Assembly: GCA_963751615.1 (NCBI GenBank)
Contig: CAVVVG010000005.1
Coordinates: forward strand, 930,001-994,000
Direction of reading: 5' to 3'
Length of the DNA: 64,000 nt
From: Palsa-892 sp963751615
Lineage (GTDB): Bacteria > Pseudomonadota > Alphaproteobacteria > Rhizobiales > Xanthobacteraceae
Positions 7,492 to 15,649 of the stretch are shown one piece after another (within the stretch, counting starts at the first letter, position 1; each line of letters begins with the position of its first letter). A program made the position numbers and the translations under genes. The notes under the pieces were generated by a model. The model was given only the letters and a program-made list of their open reading frames with translations. It made no database searches and was not told where the DNA came from.

Positions 7492-8709
7492 ATGGCGGAA
7501 ATCTGGACACTTGCTGCTCTGTGGCTCGGACTGGCGCTAATCGCAACATTGGTATCGATATGGCTCAAAATTGCGACAGCACTTTCCGAAATCGTTGTTG
7601 GTACAGTTGCTCAACTATTTATCGGAGCGCTCGTTGGCGGCGCGCTTCTCGGCACCGATCAAACATGGATCAAATTTCTGTCGGGCACCGGCGCCATCGT
7701 TCTTACTTTTCTCGCCGGAACTGAACTCGACCCCGTTGTCTTTCGTGAACGATGGAAAGAAGCTAGCGCAATTGGTCTTATCAGCTTTCTTGCCCCGTTT
7801 TTTGGATGTACAGCTGCCGCTCACTACTTGCTGGGCTGGGAGCCAATGCCAAGTTGGCTGGCAGGTGTGGCGATGTCTACGACATCCGTCGCTGTTGTAT
7901 ATGCCGTGATGTTGGAATTTGGTTTCAATGCGACTGACTACGGCAAGGTCGTATTGGCGGCATGTTTTATTACGGACCTAGGGACCGTAGTTGCGCTCGG
8001 ATTAATATTTGCGCCGTTCACGCTAAAGACTTTGGTCTTTGTCTTTGTGTGCATTGCGTTGCTTATTTTCCTGCCGTGGATTACGGCCCGATTTTTTGAT
8101 CGTTACGGCAATCGGCCCTCAGAGCTGGAAGCCAAATATCTGCTGTTCGTTTTATTTGGTCTTGGCGCTTTGGCGACTTGGGCAGATAGCGAGGCTGTCT
8201 TGCCAGCATATCTAATCGGAATGATCTTAGCGGGCAGCGTCGGTAAAGATCACATTCTGATTCGGCGACTGCGTACGTTATGTTTTGGATTTTTGACGCC
8301 ATTTTACTTCATACGAGCAGGCTCATTTGTATCCGTTCTAGATCTAATAGCCGCGCCGATCGCTTTTGTAGTCATGCTTATTTTCAAATTGATCACAAAA
8401 TTCGCGGGTGTCTATCCGGTAACAATGATGTTCGCATCTGGCAGGCGCGAAGGAATGTACACAACCTTGTTGATGTCTACAGGACTGACATTCGGCACGA
8501 TTTCATCCCTATTCGGTCTGTCACATGGCATCATAAACCAAGCGCAATATTCCGCTCTCGTTGCCGCCGTTATTGCCAGCGCTGTCATTCCCACCCTGAT
8601 TGCAAATGCATTCTATCTGCCGCGACATCTGCTGCCGGGGGAACTTGCGCAAGAAACAGACGGGGCGCAGAAGACACTGGCCCCTATCGCCAATAGACCC
8701 AAAAAATAG
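7492..8709 (+). CDS. CPA2-family cation:proton antiporter under fluoride riboswitch control
   Basis: The 405-aa membrane protein has about 11-12 hydrophobic spans and resembles the CPA2 (Kef/NapA-like) transporters. It has FLAGTELD in the third/fourth span region, STTSVAVVYAVM, and FITDLGTVVALGL with Asp162, the likely ion-coupling acid of the crossover helices. The ATG at 7492 follows GGAAAGGAAAAGG; the frame extends upstream, but only into the riboswitch terminator. The fluoride riboswitch just before it and the DUF190 gene just after suggest a role in fluoride tolerance, either direct fluoride/proton exchange or cation/proton exchange to restore pH when HF enters. The family is clear. The transported ion is inferred. 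Confidence 0.85.
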   Translation: MAEIWTLAALWLGLALIATLVSIWLKIATALSEIVVGTVAQLFIGALVGGALLGTDQTWIKFLSGTGAIVLTFLAGTELDPVVFRERWKEASAIGLISFLAPFFGCTAAAHYLLGWEPMPSWLAGVAMSTTSVAVVYAVMLEFGFNATDYGKVVLAACFITDLGTVVALGLIFAPFTLKTLVFVFVCIALLIFLPWITARFFDRYGNRPSELEAKYLLFVLFGLGALATWADSEAVLPAYLIGMILAGSVGKDHILIRRLRTLCFGFLTPFYFIRAGSFVSVLDLIAAPIAFVVMLIFKLITKFAGVYPVTMMFASGRREGMYTTLLMSTGLTFGTISSLFGLSHGIINQAQYSALVAAVIASAVIPTLIANAFYLPRHLLPGELAQETDGAQKTLAPIANRPKK

Positions 8710-8720
8710 AGGAGGCAGAA

Positions 8721-9080
8721 GTGCAAATTCCCAAAGATGCTGTTCTTCTGCGCATCTTCTTCGGTGAGAATGATCGCTACGAGCAGAAGCCACTCTATGA
8801 AGCCATAGTCCTCAAGGCGCGAGAAATGCATTTAGCTGGCGCCACCGTGATCCGCGGACCAATGGGTTACGGTCATTCCAGCCGAATCCATACGGCCAAT
8901 ATTCTTCGGCTTTCATACGATCTGCCCATTGTGGTGGAGATCGTGGACACAGAGACAAAAGTTATGGAATTTCTTCCGGTACTCGACAAAATGATGACCA
9001 GCGGTCTCATTACTCTTGAAAAGGTACAGGTCCTTCAGTATGGCCCCGAAGGACTCAAGGCGCGCGCAGGGCTGGAATAG
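8721..9080 (+). CDS. DUF190 family PII-like protein
   Basis: This 119-aa cytoplasmic protein has the DUF190 pattern: LRIFFGENDRY near the N-terminus, LYEAIVLKAREMHLAGATVIRGPMGYG, and LPIVVEIVDTETKVMEFLPVL. The fold is ferredoxin-like and related to PII trimers. DUF190 genes often sit beside crcB fluoride channels, so its presence behind a fluoride riboswitch and an antiporter fits. It may regulate the antiporter. The start is GTG at 8721 with GGAGG at 8711-8715, 11 nt after the antiporter stop, so the two are one operon. Confidence 0.85.
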   Translation: MQIPKDAVLLRIFFGENDRYEQKPLYEAIVLKAREMHLAGATVIRGPMGYGHSSRIHTANILRLSYDLPIVVEIVDTETKVMEFLPVLDKMMTSGLITLEKVQVLQYGPEGLKARAGLE

Positions 9081-9173
9081 GGTCAACGACAACTAAAGAA
9101 GTTTTGGGCTCAATATGGATTAAGTTTGGGTTGCGCTCGGCGCTCGCGACCCGCTCATTTAAGTTCGTGCGAG

Positions 9174-10973
9174 TCACACCAGCAAAGATCCGGAGCGCGC
9201 CGCGTCGCCGGGTACTTCGTGGAGATTGAGCAGCGTTGCCAGCACGGTTGGATCCGTCGCGGTGCGAACCATTATCGTCTCCTCGCGACCACGGATCACG
9301 ACCTCAGTTCGCGTAAGCGCGTTGGTATCAATGCCCGACAACCTACAAACTTCGTCCGAGACGATGGCTTTGCAGTTCAATTTGCTCGTCATTTCCTGGA
9401 GCCGAGCCGCTACGTTCACCGCATCCCCGAGCGCCGTGAACACAGTGTGGTCGCGAAATCCGATGTCGCCAACAACTACACGGCCTCCGTGGATGCCGAT
9501 GCCGAACTGGATTGGCTCGTGCAACTCGGCAACAAACTGGTGATTTAGGTACTCAACATTTGTGGCGACGAGTGACGCAGCTCGCATTGACTGCCGGCAG
9601 GCGGTTGTTGGATCAACGGCGAGGCCGAACAGAGCAAGCAACCCATCGCCGACAAACTGGTTCGGCTGACCACCAGCATCGATTACAGCCTGTGACGCCG
9701 CACCGAGAAAACGGTTAATCAGGAAAATGACGTCGAACGGCAACCGTGCCTCCGCGAGTTTGGTGGAGCCGCGCATGTCGACGAACATGCTGACGATATA
9801 ACGCTCCTTGCCAACGTTAATACGGCGCCGATTGCGCACGAAATCTGCGCCGACATTTGGCGGTAATAGTGGGATGACCGCGACATCGGCGAGCGGTCGC
9901 AGCTGACAGGCAAGACGGATTGCCGGATCGCTGCTGGCCCCGACGCGCCCCAGCACGAATGTTTCGCGCCGGGAAGGTCGCGGCAGCGCGCTGCGATCGC
10001 TGACGACGCGAACGCGGCAGGTCGAACAGCGCGCGCGGCCGCCACAAACGCTGGCATGCGGTACGTTGAAACGCAGACTCGCTTCGAGAATGCTCAAACC
10101 CTTCGGCACACGGACCTGCCGTTCGGGGTAGGACACCGTCAACATGCCACGGTGGCGTTCACGCAGCGCGCGCGCTCCGCGCGCGACGAACACGAACGCA
10201 ATCGCCGCACCATATAAGATTGGAAAATAAAAGAGCGTGATGTTGTCGATAATGGCACGCTGCCCCGGTGGTATCGGCCTCAGATTTTGGATTCGCCACT
10301 CCGGTTGCGAGACAAGTTGGATGACTTCTTGCGCGCCATGGTGCGTACCAATCATCGCCAGGGGTGGAAGCAACACTGCTATCGCTAGCAGGACTGGCGC
10401 CGCCCATTTGAAAAATGGCTTCAGCCGAAGCCAAAAATAAAGTCCAATGCATCCGTGCGTCCACGCCACGGTCATGAGCGCGAACTGCACAAAGATCATA
10501 TGTTGCCTAGTGACCCAATATGCGAACAAGGGCGTTGCATAATTGAGAGGATCACGCCCGAACAGGACTCCTCCGAGTCGTACAGCTCCGAAATGACTGG
10601 CAATTAAAAGCGGAATGCTTAGGCCGAGCACGAGTTGTGTGATCTCGGCAAACGTGTAGCGAAAATGCCGCCGCTGATAGAGTGCCAATAGACCCAATGC
10701 AAAATGCGTTGCGGCGGCGGCGTAAAGCGTGAAATTTACGATTGGAATTCGCCACCACCAGATGTGGTACGAAAGCCATGCCTCCATAACGGCGTATGAA
10801 ATGTTGCCAAGCGCGTGATTGAAGAAATGCGAGAAGATATACGAGAACATGACCAGGCCACACGCAATGCGTACCTGCCGAACGCCAATGCCGCGCAGCC
10901 ACGTCGCATGACCAAGGATCGCGTTTACGCCCCGCGGGCGCACGTGAACGGTCGCAGGTGCCTGAACCGCCAT
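9174..10973 (-). CDS. cyaC: CyaC-like adenylate cyclase with six-helix haem anchor and 2Fe-2S domain
   Basis: The 599-aa protein has three parts. Residues 30-265 hold about six membrane helices carrying histidines (His49/His53, His90, His127, His173) like the four-histidine, two-haem-B anchor of succinate dehydrogenases. Residues about 275-372 are a plant-type ferredoxin domain with Cys310, Cys316, Cys319 and Cys356. Residues about 390-560 are a class III cyclase domain with metal Asp399 (MFVDMRGSTKL) and Asp443 (FVGDG), plus Asn520 and Arg524 (GDAVNVAAR). The residue before F440 is Gln where many adenylate cyclases have the base-reading Lys. The layout equals CyaC of Sinorhizobium meliloti, whose cAMP output follows the redox state of the quinone pool. 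It is convergent with the DUF190 gene, with no cyclase partner nearby. Function is inferred from architecture. Confidence 0.85.
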   Translation of the reverse strand: MAVQAPATVHVRPRGVNAILGHATWLRGIGVRQVRIACGLVMFSYIFSHFFNHALGNISYAVMEAWLSYHIWWWRIPIVNFTLYAAAATHFALGLLALYQRRHFRYTFAEITQLVLGLSIPLLIASHFGAVRLGGVLFGRDPLNYATPLFAYWVTRQHMIFVQFALMTVAWTHGCIGLYFWLRLKPFFKWAAPVLLAIAVLLPPLAMIGTHHGAQEVIQLVSQPEWRIQNLRPIPPGQRAIIDNITLFYFPILYGAAIAFVFVARGARALRERHRGMLTVSYPERQVRVPKGLSILEASLRFNVPHASVCGGRARCSTCRVRVVSDRSALPRPSRRETFVLGRVGASSDPAIRLACQLRPLADVAVIPLLPPNVGADFVRNRRRINVGKERYIVSMFVDMRGSTKLAEARLPFDVIFLINRFLGAASQAVIDAGGQPNQFVGDGLLALFGLAVDPTTACRQSMRAASLVATNVEYLNHQFVAELHEPIQFGIGIHGGRVVVGDIGFRDHTVFTALGDAVNVAARLQEMTSKLNCKAIVSDEVCRLSGIDTNALTRTEVVIRGREETIMVRTATDPTVLATLLNLHEVPGDAARSGSLLV

Positions 10974-11240
10974 GCGGGAGCAGCTCTCACAATCTGGGCC
11001 GCTAGTTTGAAGTCAGAACGACAATTAACGCAGTGGACCCGATCGCCCAAGCATCGGGATCACGCGCATGATATGCTTGAATTTCCTTGCGTCGCAACAA
11101 GTTAAATTGATCCGGCTAAGGTTGCCATTCCTTACTCAGGCGATGCGCGACCCATTACAGGTCATCCATCAGGAAGTTTGCTGGAAAACTGTATGTGAAT
11201 TTTCGGCATCAGCATTATTGCGAACTCTAAAGAACCGAGC

Positions 11241-11300
11241 CGCCACAAAAACTGCACGGGCCCTGTCGCTCAATTGGATTGAGCGGTGGACGGCTAACAA
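11241..11300 (+). repeat. degenerate copy of tRNA-Arg leader fused to tRNA 5' half (copy C)
   Basis: The first 17 nt (CGCCACAAAAACTGCAC) are identical to 18256-18272 in the tRNA-Arg leader. The rest of the leader is missing, and the sequence jumps to a tRNA-like part: acceptor-like GGGCCCTG, then a perfect D stem GCTC/GAGC around AATTGGATT, then a broken anticodon arm. No T arm follows. It lies between the cyaC start and the end of the TMEM175 gene and marks a module boundary. Confidence 0.65.
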
Positions 11301-11310
11301 TTGTCATCCA

Positions 11311-11889
11311 TTAGGATGAGGTTAATGCTTTCTCAATTCGTTTGTCTGGCACCAGCCACATTAGTGCAACCACAATATACAGCGACTGCGCGATCCACTG
11401 GCTTAAGAACGCGAGCGGAATCGCAAACATATAGAGTGCGACCGATAGGTTCCCCTTCCAGTCCTTGCCGATCGCTTTCGCTAAAAGTGAGTTTTCGCCT
11501 TCTGCTGCGATGATGGTACGTGCAAGAATCCAGTAGGCTGCTCCGGCCATCAGTAACACGACCCCGTAAAGCGCTGTCGGGAATGGCGCGAAGTGGTTCT
11601 CGCCCATCCAGCCGGTGACGAACGGCAGCAGCGACAACCAGAACAGCAAATGCAGATTGGCCCACAGCACCCCGCCAGTGACATTTCGTGCGGCATGCAG
11701 CATGTGATGATGATTGTTCCAGTAGATGCCGATGTAGATGAAACTCAGTACGTAGCTGAAAAATACCGGAAACAATGGCCATAGCGCGCTAAAATCTTCG
11801 CCGTGTGGTACCTTCAACTCAAGAACCATAATCGTAATAATGATGGCTAGTACGCCATCGCTGAAAGCTTCAAGTCGTGTCTTATGCAT
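11311..11889 (-). CDS. TMEM175 family potassium channel-like protein (DUF1211)
   Basis: The 192-aa membrane protein has six hydrophobic spans. The first carries the family signature: R-LEAFSDGVLAIIITIMVLEL, with FSD at residues 9-11. In bacterial TMEM175 proteins this helix lines a potassium-permeable pore and works as a homotetramer. The N-terminal part NHHHMLHAARNVTGGVLWANL is also typical. I start at the ATG at 11889, because GGAGGG stands before it and the family begins with this short lead to FSD; the frame extends to 11982 without a family match. Confidence 0.85.
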   Translation of the reverse strand: MHKTRLEAFSDGVLAIIITIMVLELKVPHGEDFSALWPLFPVFFSYVLSFIYIGIYWNNHHHMLHAARNVTGGVLWANLHLLFWLSLLPFVTGWMGENHFAPFPTALYGVVLLMAGAAYWILARTIIAAEGENSLLAKAIGKDWKGNLSVALYMFAIPLAFLSQWIAQSLYIVVALMWLVPDKRIEKALTSS

Positions 11890-12104
11890 CAGTCCCTCCT
11901 CCAATTCTGCGCAACATGTACAAAGGCTAAGTGGCGGACGTAGCCACATGTAACCCATGCGAGAAATGAGCTGAACCGACACTCGATTTTCCCATTGGCG
12001 CTAGCGACCATCCTAACTGCCCGGAAAGTATGGGATCAATTCCGCAGAACTTGCTTTCCCGTAGCTGAAAATTTCCTTACTATTGGAGAAAAGCAGGAGT
12101 TGTC

Positions 12105-12710
12105 ATGACCATGACGTTATCTATCTCACGCATTCGCGCCACTTTCACTGTGGTTGTTCTGAGCTTCATCGTCTCTGCCTGTGGTTACAACACAATTCCG
12201 ACCCGCGAAGAGCAGGCAAAGGCGAAATGGGCGGACGTCCAGAACAATTACCAGCGCCGTGCCGACCTAATCCCCAATCTCGTAGCCACCGTGCAGGGTT
12301 ACGCGAAACAAGAAAGGGAGGTACTGACTGCAGTGGTCGAGGCGCGCGCCAAGGCAACGCAAGTGAAGATTGACGTCTCACAGCTCTCAGATCCCGAAAA
12401 GCTGAAGCAATTCCAGGACGCGCAAAACCAGCTGTCCGGCGCGCTCGGTCGTCTGCTCGCCGTCAGCGAGAACTACCCCGACCTCAAATCCAACCAAAAC
12501 TTCCTGGCCCTTCAGTCGCAGCTTGAGGGCACCGAGAACCGCATCACAGTGGCACGGCGCGACTACATCGAAGCCGTGCGGGCCTACAACACCGAGCTCA
12601 AGACCTTCCCTGGCTTAATATGGGCCATGACTTTTTTCCGCTCTAACAAGCCGATGGCGGAATTTGCTGCTAACGAAGAAGCGCAGAAGCCGCCGCAAGT
12701 AAAGTTCTGA
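12105..12710 (+). CDS. lemA: LemA family lipoprotein
   Basis: The 201-aa protein has an export signal ending in a lipobox (IVSAC, Cys26). The LemA helical-bundle body follows: YNTIPTREEQAKAKWADVQNNYQRRADLIPNLVATV, then VLTAVVEARAKA and the C-terminal AARRDY-like segment VARRDYIEAVRAYN. LemA proteins are envelope proteins of unclear role, nearly always next to TPM-domain genes, as here. An AGGAG site precedes the ATG. It likely forms one operon with the two following TPM genes. Confidence 0.9.
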   Translation: MTMTLSISRIRATFTVVVLSFIVSACGYNTIPTREEQAKAKWADVQNNYQRRADLIPNLVATVQGYAKQEREVLTAVVEARAKATQVKIDVSQLSDPEKLKQFQDAQNQLSGALGRLLAVSENYPDLKSNQNFLALQSQLEGTENRITVARRDYIEAVRAYNTELKTFPGLIWAMTFFRSNKPMAEFAANEEAQKPPQVKF

Positions 12711-12738
12711 CGCGCCGCCGCAACCCGAAGTCGCTGAA

Positions 12739-13518
12739 ATGACCGCAGATTGCTCCGCTTCCCCTCTAACGAGGGGAGGTGCTCGCTTCTACACTGCGCT
12801 CGCTGGGTTGCTGTGCGCGAGCCTTGTCGCTTTTGCCGCTAGTTATCCAGCGCTCACGGGTCGCATCGTCGATCAGGCGAATATCCTTCCCGTTGATACA
12901 CGCAACGCCATCGAGCCAAAGCTCGCCGATCTCGAATCCAAGTCCGGCATCCAACTCGTTGTTGCTACCGTTATCTCGCTCGAAGGCGAGGAGATCGAGC
13001 CTTACGCCAACGGACTGTTCCGCAGCTGGAAGCTTGGCGAAAAAACAAAAAACAACGGCGTGCTGCTACTCGTCGCGCCGAACGAGCGGCGGGTGCGCAT
13101 CGAGGTCGGCTACGGACTTGAGGGAACCCTCACCGATGCGCTGTCGAAAGTCATCATCACCAATGCCATCACTCCGCGCTTCAAGACTGGTGATTTCGGC
13201 GGCGGCATCTCGCGCGGTGTCGATGACATTATCACCGTGCTGACGACCGACGCCTCGGAATGGCAAAAACGCCCATCGCTGCGGCTCGACGATCAGCCGA
13301 CTACCGATCCGATGAGTTGGCTCCTCGTGGCAGGTCTGATTGCCCTCGTCACGTTGCTCATTGTGTCGCCCGGTTTCCGCTGGATCTTCCTGAACGTAGC
13401 GCTGAACCTCCTTTTCAACTCGGGTAGTTCGCGTGGCGGCGGGGGATTTTCGAGCGGCGGCGGTTTCTCAGGTGGGGGAGGCTCATCGGGTGGCGGCGGG
13501 GCATCGGGGAGTTGGTGA
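12739..13518 (+). CDS. TPM domain protein, YgcG-like, with Gly/Ser-rich tail
   Basis: The 259-aa exported protein has a hydrophobic N-terminal signal (residues about 17-34). A TPM domain (about 38-180) starts YPALTGRIVDQANILP and holds GIQLVVATVISLEGEEIEPYANGLFRSWKLG, NNGVLLLVAPNERRVRIEVGYGLEG and the acidic switch near GGGISRGVDDI. One membrane helix follows (about 195-215), then a tail of Gly/Ser repeats ending GASGSW. TPM proteins are envelope factors tied to photosystem or membrane quality control; the exact role in this order is unknown. The gene lies 28 nt after lemA and overlaps the next gene by one base. Confidence 0.88.
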   Translation: MTADCSASPLTRGGARFYTALAGLLCASLVAFAASYPALTGRIVDQANILPVDTRNAIEPKLADLESKSGIQLVVATVISLEGEEIEPYANGLFRSWKLGEKTKNNGVLLLVAPNERRVRIEVGYGLEGTLTDALSKVIITNAITPRFKTGDFGGGISRGVDDIITVLTTDASEWQKRPSLRLDDQPTTDPMSWLLVAGLIALVTLLIVSPGFRWIFLNVALNLLFNSGSSRGGGGFSSGGGFSGGGGSSGGGGASGSW

Positions 13519-14129
13519 TGAACGTTTCAGAACAGGAGCGCAAACGCATCTCAACTGCAATCCGCGCCGCTGAGGCAAAGACTTCAGGCGAGATTGTCTG
13601 TGTACTGGCGCAAACTTCCTCCGACACCACAGCGCTGCCCATTCTTGTCGCGACAGTTGTTGCACTTGCACTGCCTTGGCTGCTCGTGGCCTTCACGGCA
13701 ATGTCGGTCCACCGGATTCTATTGCTGCAGATCGTTGTATTTTTTACGCTTTCCCTGTTGCTCAGTTTGCCGCGCGTGCGGGTCGCGCTCCTGCCACGCG
13801 CAGCGCGTCGCGCTGTCGCCCATCGTGTCGCCTTGGAGCAGTTTTCCATCCGCGGCATTGCGCACAAAAAAGAACGCAGCGGCATTCTGATTTTCGTATC
13901 GCTCGCGGAGCACTACGCGCGCATTATCGCCGACGATGGCATTGCCGCCCGTGTGCCGCAATCAGAATGGCAGGAGGCCATCGATGCGCTTGTCGCGCAT
14001 ATGAGCGGCGGTCGCATCGCCGACGGTTTCATCACAGCAATCGAAAAATGCGGAAACGTACTTGCGACCAATTTTCCACGTTCCGAGACCAGTCGCGATG
14101 AACTGCCGGATCAAATCTATTTGATTTGA
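13518..14129 (+). CDS. second TPM domain membrane protein
   Basis: The 203-aa protein has a split TPM-like region: an N-terminal helix (ISTAIRAAEAKTSGEIVCVLAQTS), two membrane spans (about residues 40-85), then the later TPM part (RSGILIFVSLAEHYARIIADDGIAARV and GGRIADGFITAIEKCG). The ATG at 13518 shares its A with the preceding TGA stop, so it is coupled with the first TPM gene. This three-gene set lemA-TPM-TPM recurs widely in proteobacteria and is probably one envelope complex. The biochemical role is unknown. Confidence 0.85.
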   Translation: MNVSEQERKRISTAIRAAEAKTSGEIVCVLAQTSSDTTALPILVATVVALALPWLLVAFTAMSVHRILLLQIVVFFTLSLLLSLPRVRVALLPRAARRAVAHRVALEQFSIRGIAHKKERSGILIFVSLAEHYARIIADDGIAARVPQSEWQEAIDALVAHMSGGRIADGFITAIEKCGNVLATNFPRSETSRDELPDQIYLI

Positions 14130-14485
14130 AGCCAAAATTACTACACACTCTATTTGATGGGGGCGATTCCATTCGTACAAACGCAAGTCCCCGAGATCGA
14201 GGTTTTGTTTGCTCGCCACATCAGGGGCGGACGGGCTTAATACCGCACTTTTTCTAAACACTTGTGGCAATCGTTTCTTTTGGTTCGAAGTAGAAGTGCG
14301 AAAAATCGGCGAAGTTAACTCGCGCCCGCTACTGCGAATTCAAGCAATCCTCGTGCCAGAGCGTGGCGCATGGATAGTTCGGGCTATCAGCTGCCCACAC
14401 CATCTGCTAGGTGCTAATTTTTTCACCGCGTAATGCGCGTGATTTAGGCTCAACTCCGTGTTCGGAGAACAGCACTCTCAACACC

Positions 14486-14668
14486 ATGCCAAATGCAGTA
14501 ATTGTTCCGCAGACCCCGGAGGGAGTTCTCATATATTGCCCGAAGTGCCACGCTCCGAAGGAGCTGGTCTCTCTCCATTATTGCGGCAAATCGAAGCAAG
14601 AAGTAATTACACTCACTTGCAAGCATTGTGGCACGGAGGAAACAATTTCAATCCATTTGCCTGACTGA
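14486..14668 (+). CDS. small CxxC zinc-ribbon-like protein, unknown
   Basis: This 60-aa frame has two CxxC pairs: CPKC near residue 18 and CKHC near residue 45. They are spaced as in a rubredoxin-type zinc ribbon, with a short beta-like stretch between (EVITLTC). No good ribosome site stands before the ATG. It is alone between the TPM operon and a long gap. The cysteine spacing supports a real gene; function is unknown. Confidence 0.45.
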   Translation: MPNAVIVPQTPEGVLIYCPKCHAPKELVSLHYCGKSKQEVITLTCKHCGTEETISIHLPD

Positions 14669-15090
14669 TTATTCTCTTTCGGCGCGACTGTCATTTCATT
14701 GTCACTCTTTGCGTCTAGATTAAATTCTCGGGTAGTTGTTCCCCAAATTACCTCACGCCCCCCAGACTGCCCGGAACCACCCATCCGGGCAGACTTTCTT
14801 TGTGACGCCACGCCATTCCTTCAATCAGACCGACATCTCGGCAAGATGGACCTTTACACATCGCCAAATGCTCAATCGAGTGCAGCGCCAATCGTTCACT
14901 GATCACAGCTACCCCAATCTCCCTAAGCTCGTTTCATCCAAGTGGGTCCGCCTATCACGCTGATGAAGCGATTTCGGGACAGACATGATCAGAGGCGAGA
15001 AACCCCATGCGCTAGATCAATGCAGCCGCTAGCGTTAAACTAACATTCAAATTGGACCACTCGGCGGGGCCAATTAGGAGCTGATCAAAC
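14669..15090. other. gap of about 420 bases without a convincing gene
   Basis: Only short, unlikely reading frames are present. It contains the perfect hairpin at 14767-14792 and a short tract at 15006-15020 (CCATGCG then GCTAGATCAAT) that resembles parts of the tRNA-Arg leader repeat at 2078-2111, but too weakly to call. No ribosome site or known RNA family was recognised. Confidence 0.5.
14767..14800 (+). terminator. strong hairpin with T-rich tail, possible terminator
   Basis: CTGCCCGGA (14767-14775) pairs perfectly with TCCGGGCAG (14784-14792) around an 8-nt loop, followed by ACTTTCTTT. It lies 98 nt after the small zinc-ribbon frame and could end that transcript or a small RNA. The tail is interrupted, so strength is uncertain. 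Confidence 0.45.
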
Positions 15091-15525
15091 ATGCGAAGTT
15101 CTATAGTCATTACATCATTTTTTTTATGTTTGGCAGCATTCAGTGCTGGCGCTTCTGAACCAGTCAACTTCAGCGGAGAGTGGTGGAGCACGCGTTGTGC
15201 CCAAATCAGCCTGTCACAAGCGGAAAATCGCCTGTCAGGCCATTATAGTCCGAAGGTAGGCGCCACTGACGGCCGATCCCTTGAGCTAACTGGCTACAGG
15301 AGTGGAGTGGATCTGATCGCATTTGTTGTCAGCTTAGGACCCGACGGCCCACTTGTTACTTGGGCCGGTCAACATACGGTTCAAAATGGCGTCGAGATTA
15401 TTATCGCGAAATGGCACATGACCTCTGATGTTCCAGAAGAAGAGGAAACCGAGGACACATTACTCGCGGCCGTATCAACCGGTGCGGACTCATTTAAACG
15501 TAGCAAACCGAGTTTTTGTCGCTAA
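15091..15525 (+). CDS. secreted avidin-fold protein with altered biotin pocket
   Basis: The 144-aa protein has a signal peptide (to about Ala21) and then one domain that follows the avidin line strand by strand: FSGEWW (streptavidin TGTWY), LSGHYSPKVG (LTGTYESAVG), LELTGYRSG, VTWAGQH (TTWSGQY), IIAKWHMTSD (INTQWLLTSG) and STGADSF (LVGHDTF). Trp92, Trp108, Tyr43 and Asp128 equivalents are kept (streptavidin numbering). The ureido ligands Asn23 and Ser27 read Ser and Ala, Ser45 reads Pro, and Trp79 and Trp120 read Leu in my hand alignment. Cys36 and Cys143 may form a disulfide joining the first strand to the C-terminus. It may bind biotin weakly or another ligand. It stands alone, with its own AGGAG site. 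The fold call is a hand alignment. Confidence 0.7.
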   Translation: MRSSIVITSFFLCLAAFSAGASEPVNFSGEWWSTRCAQISLSQAENRLSGHYSPKVGATDGRSLELTGYRSGVDLIAFVVSLGPDGPLVTWAGQHTVQNGVEIIIAKWHMTSDVPEEEETEDTLLAAVSTGADSFKRSKPSFCR

Positions 15526-15649
15526 CGCGCACCGCGACTAAGTCGCGCGGAAAGTAAAACTTTGTAATTTAAATTTCTGATTCTCTTGATCCCGTGCAGG
15601 TGCAATTGGCCACCGGTCAAATAAAACGCGCTCGGGTACAATCCGCCGC

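Noticed and set aside
11258..11300. Functional second tRNA gene
   Set aside because: The D stem pairs, but the anticodon stem and T arm do not, and there is no 3' acceptor partner; treated as a remnant.
13430..13515. Short tandem GGC/GGT-rich repeat as a mobile or CRISPR-like repeat
   Set aside because: It encodes the Gly/Ser-rich tail usual for TPM/YgcG proteins.
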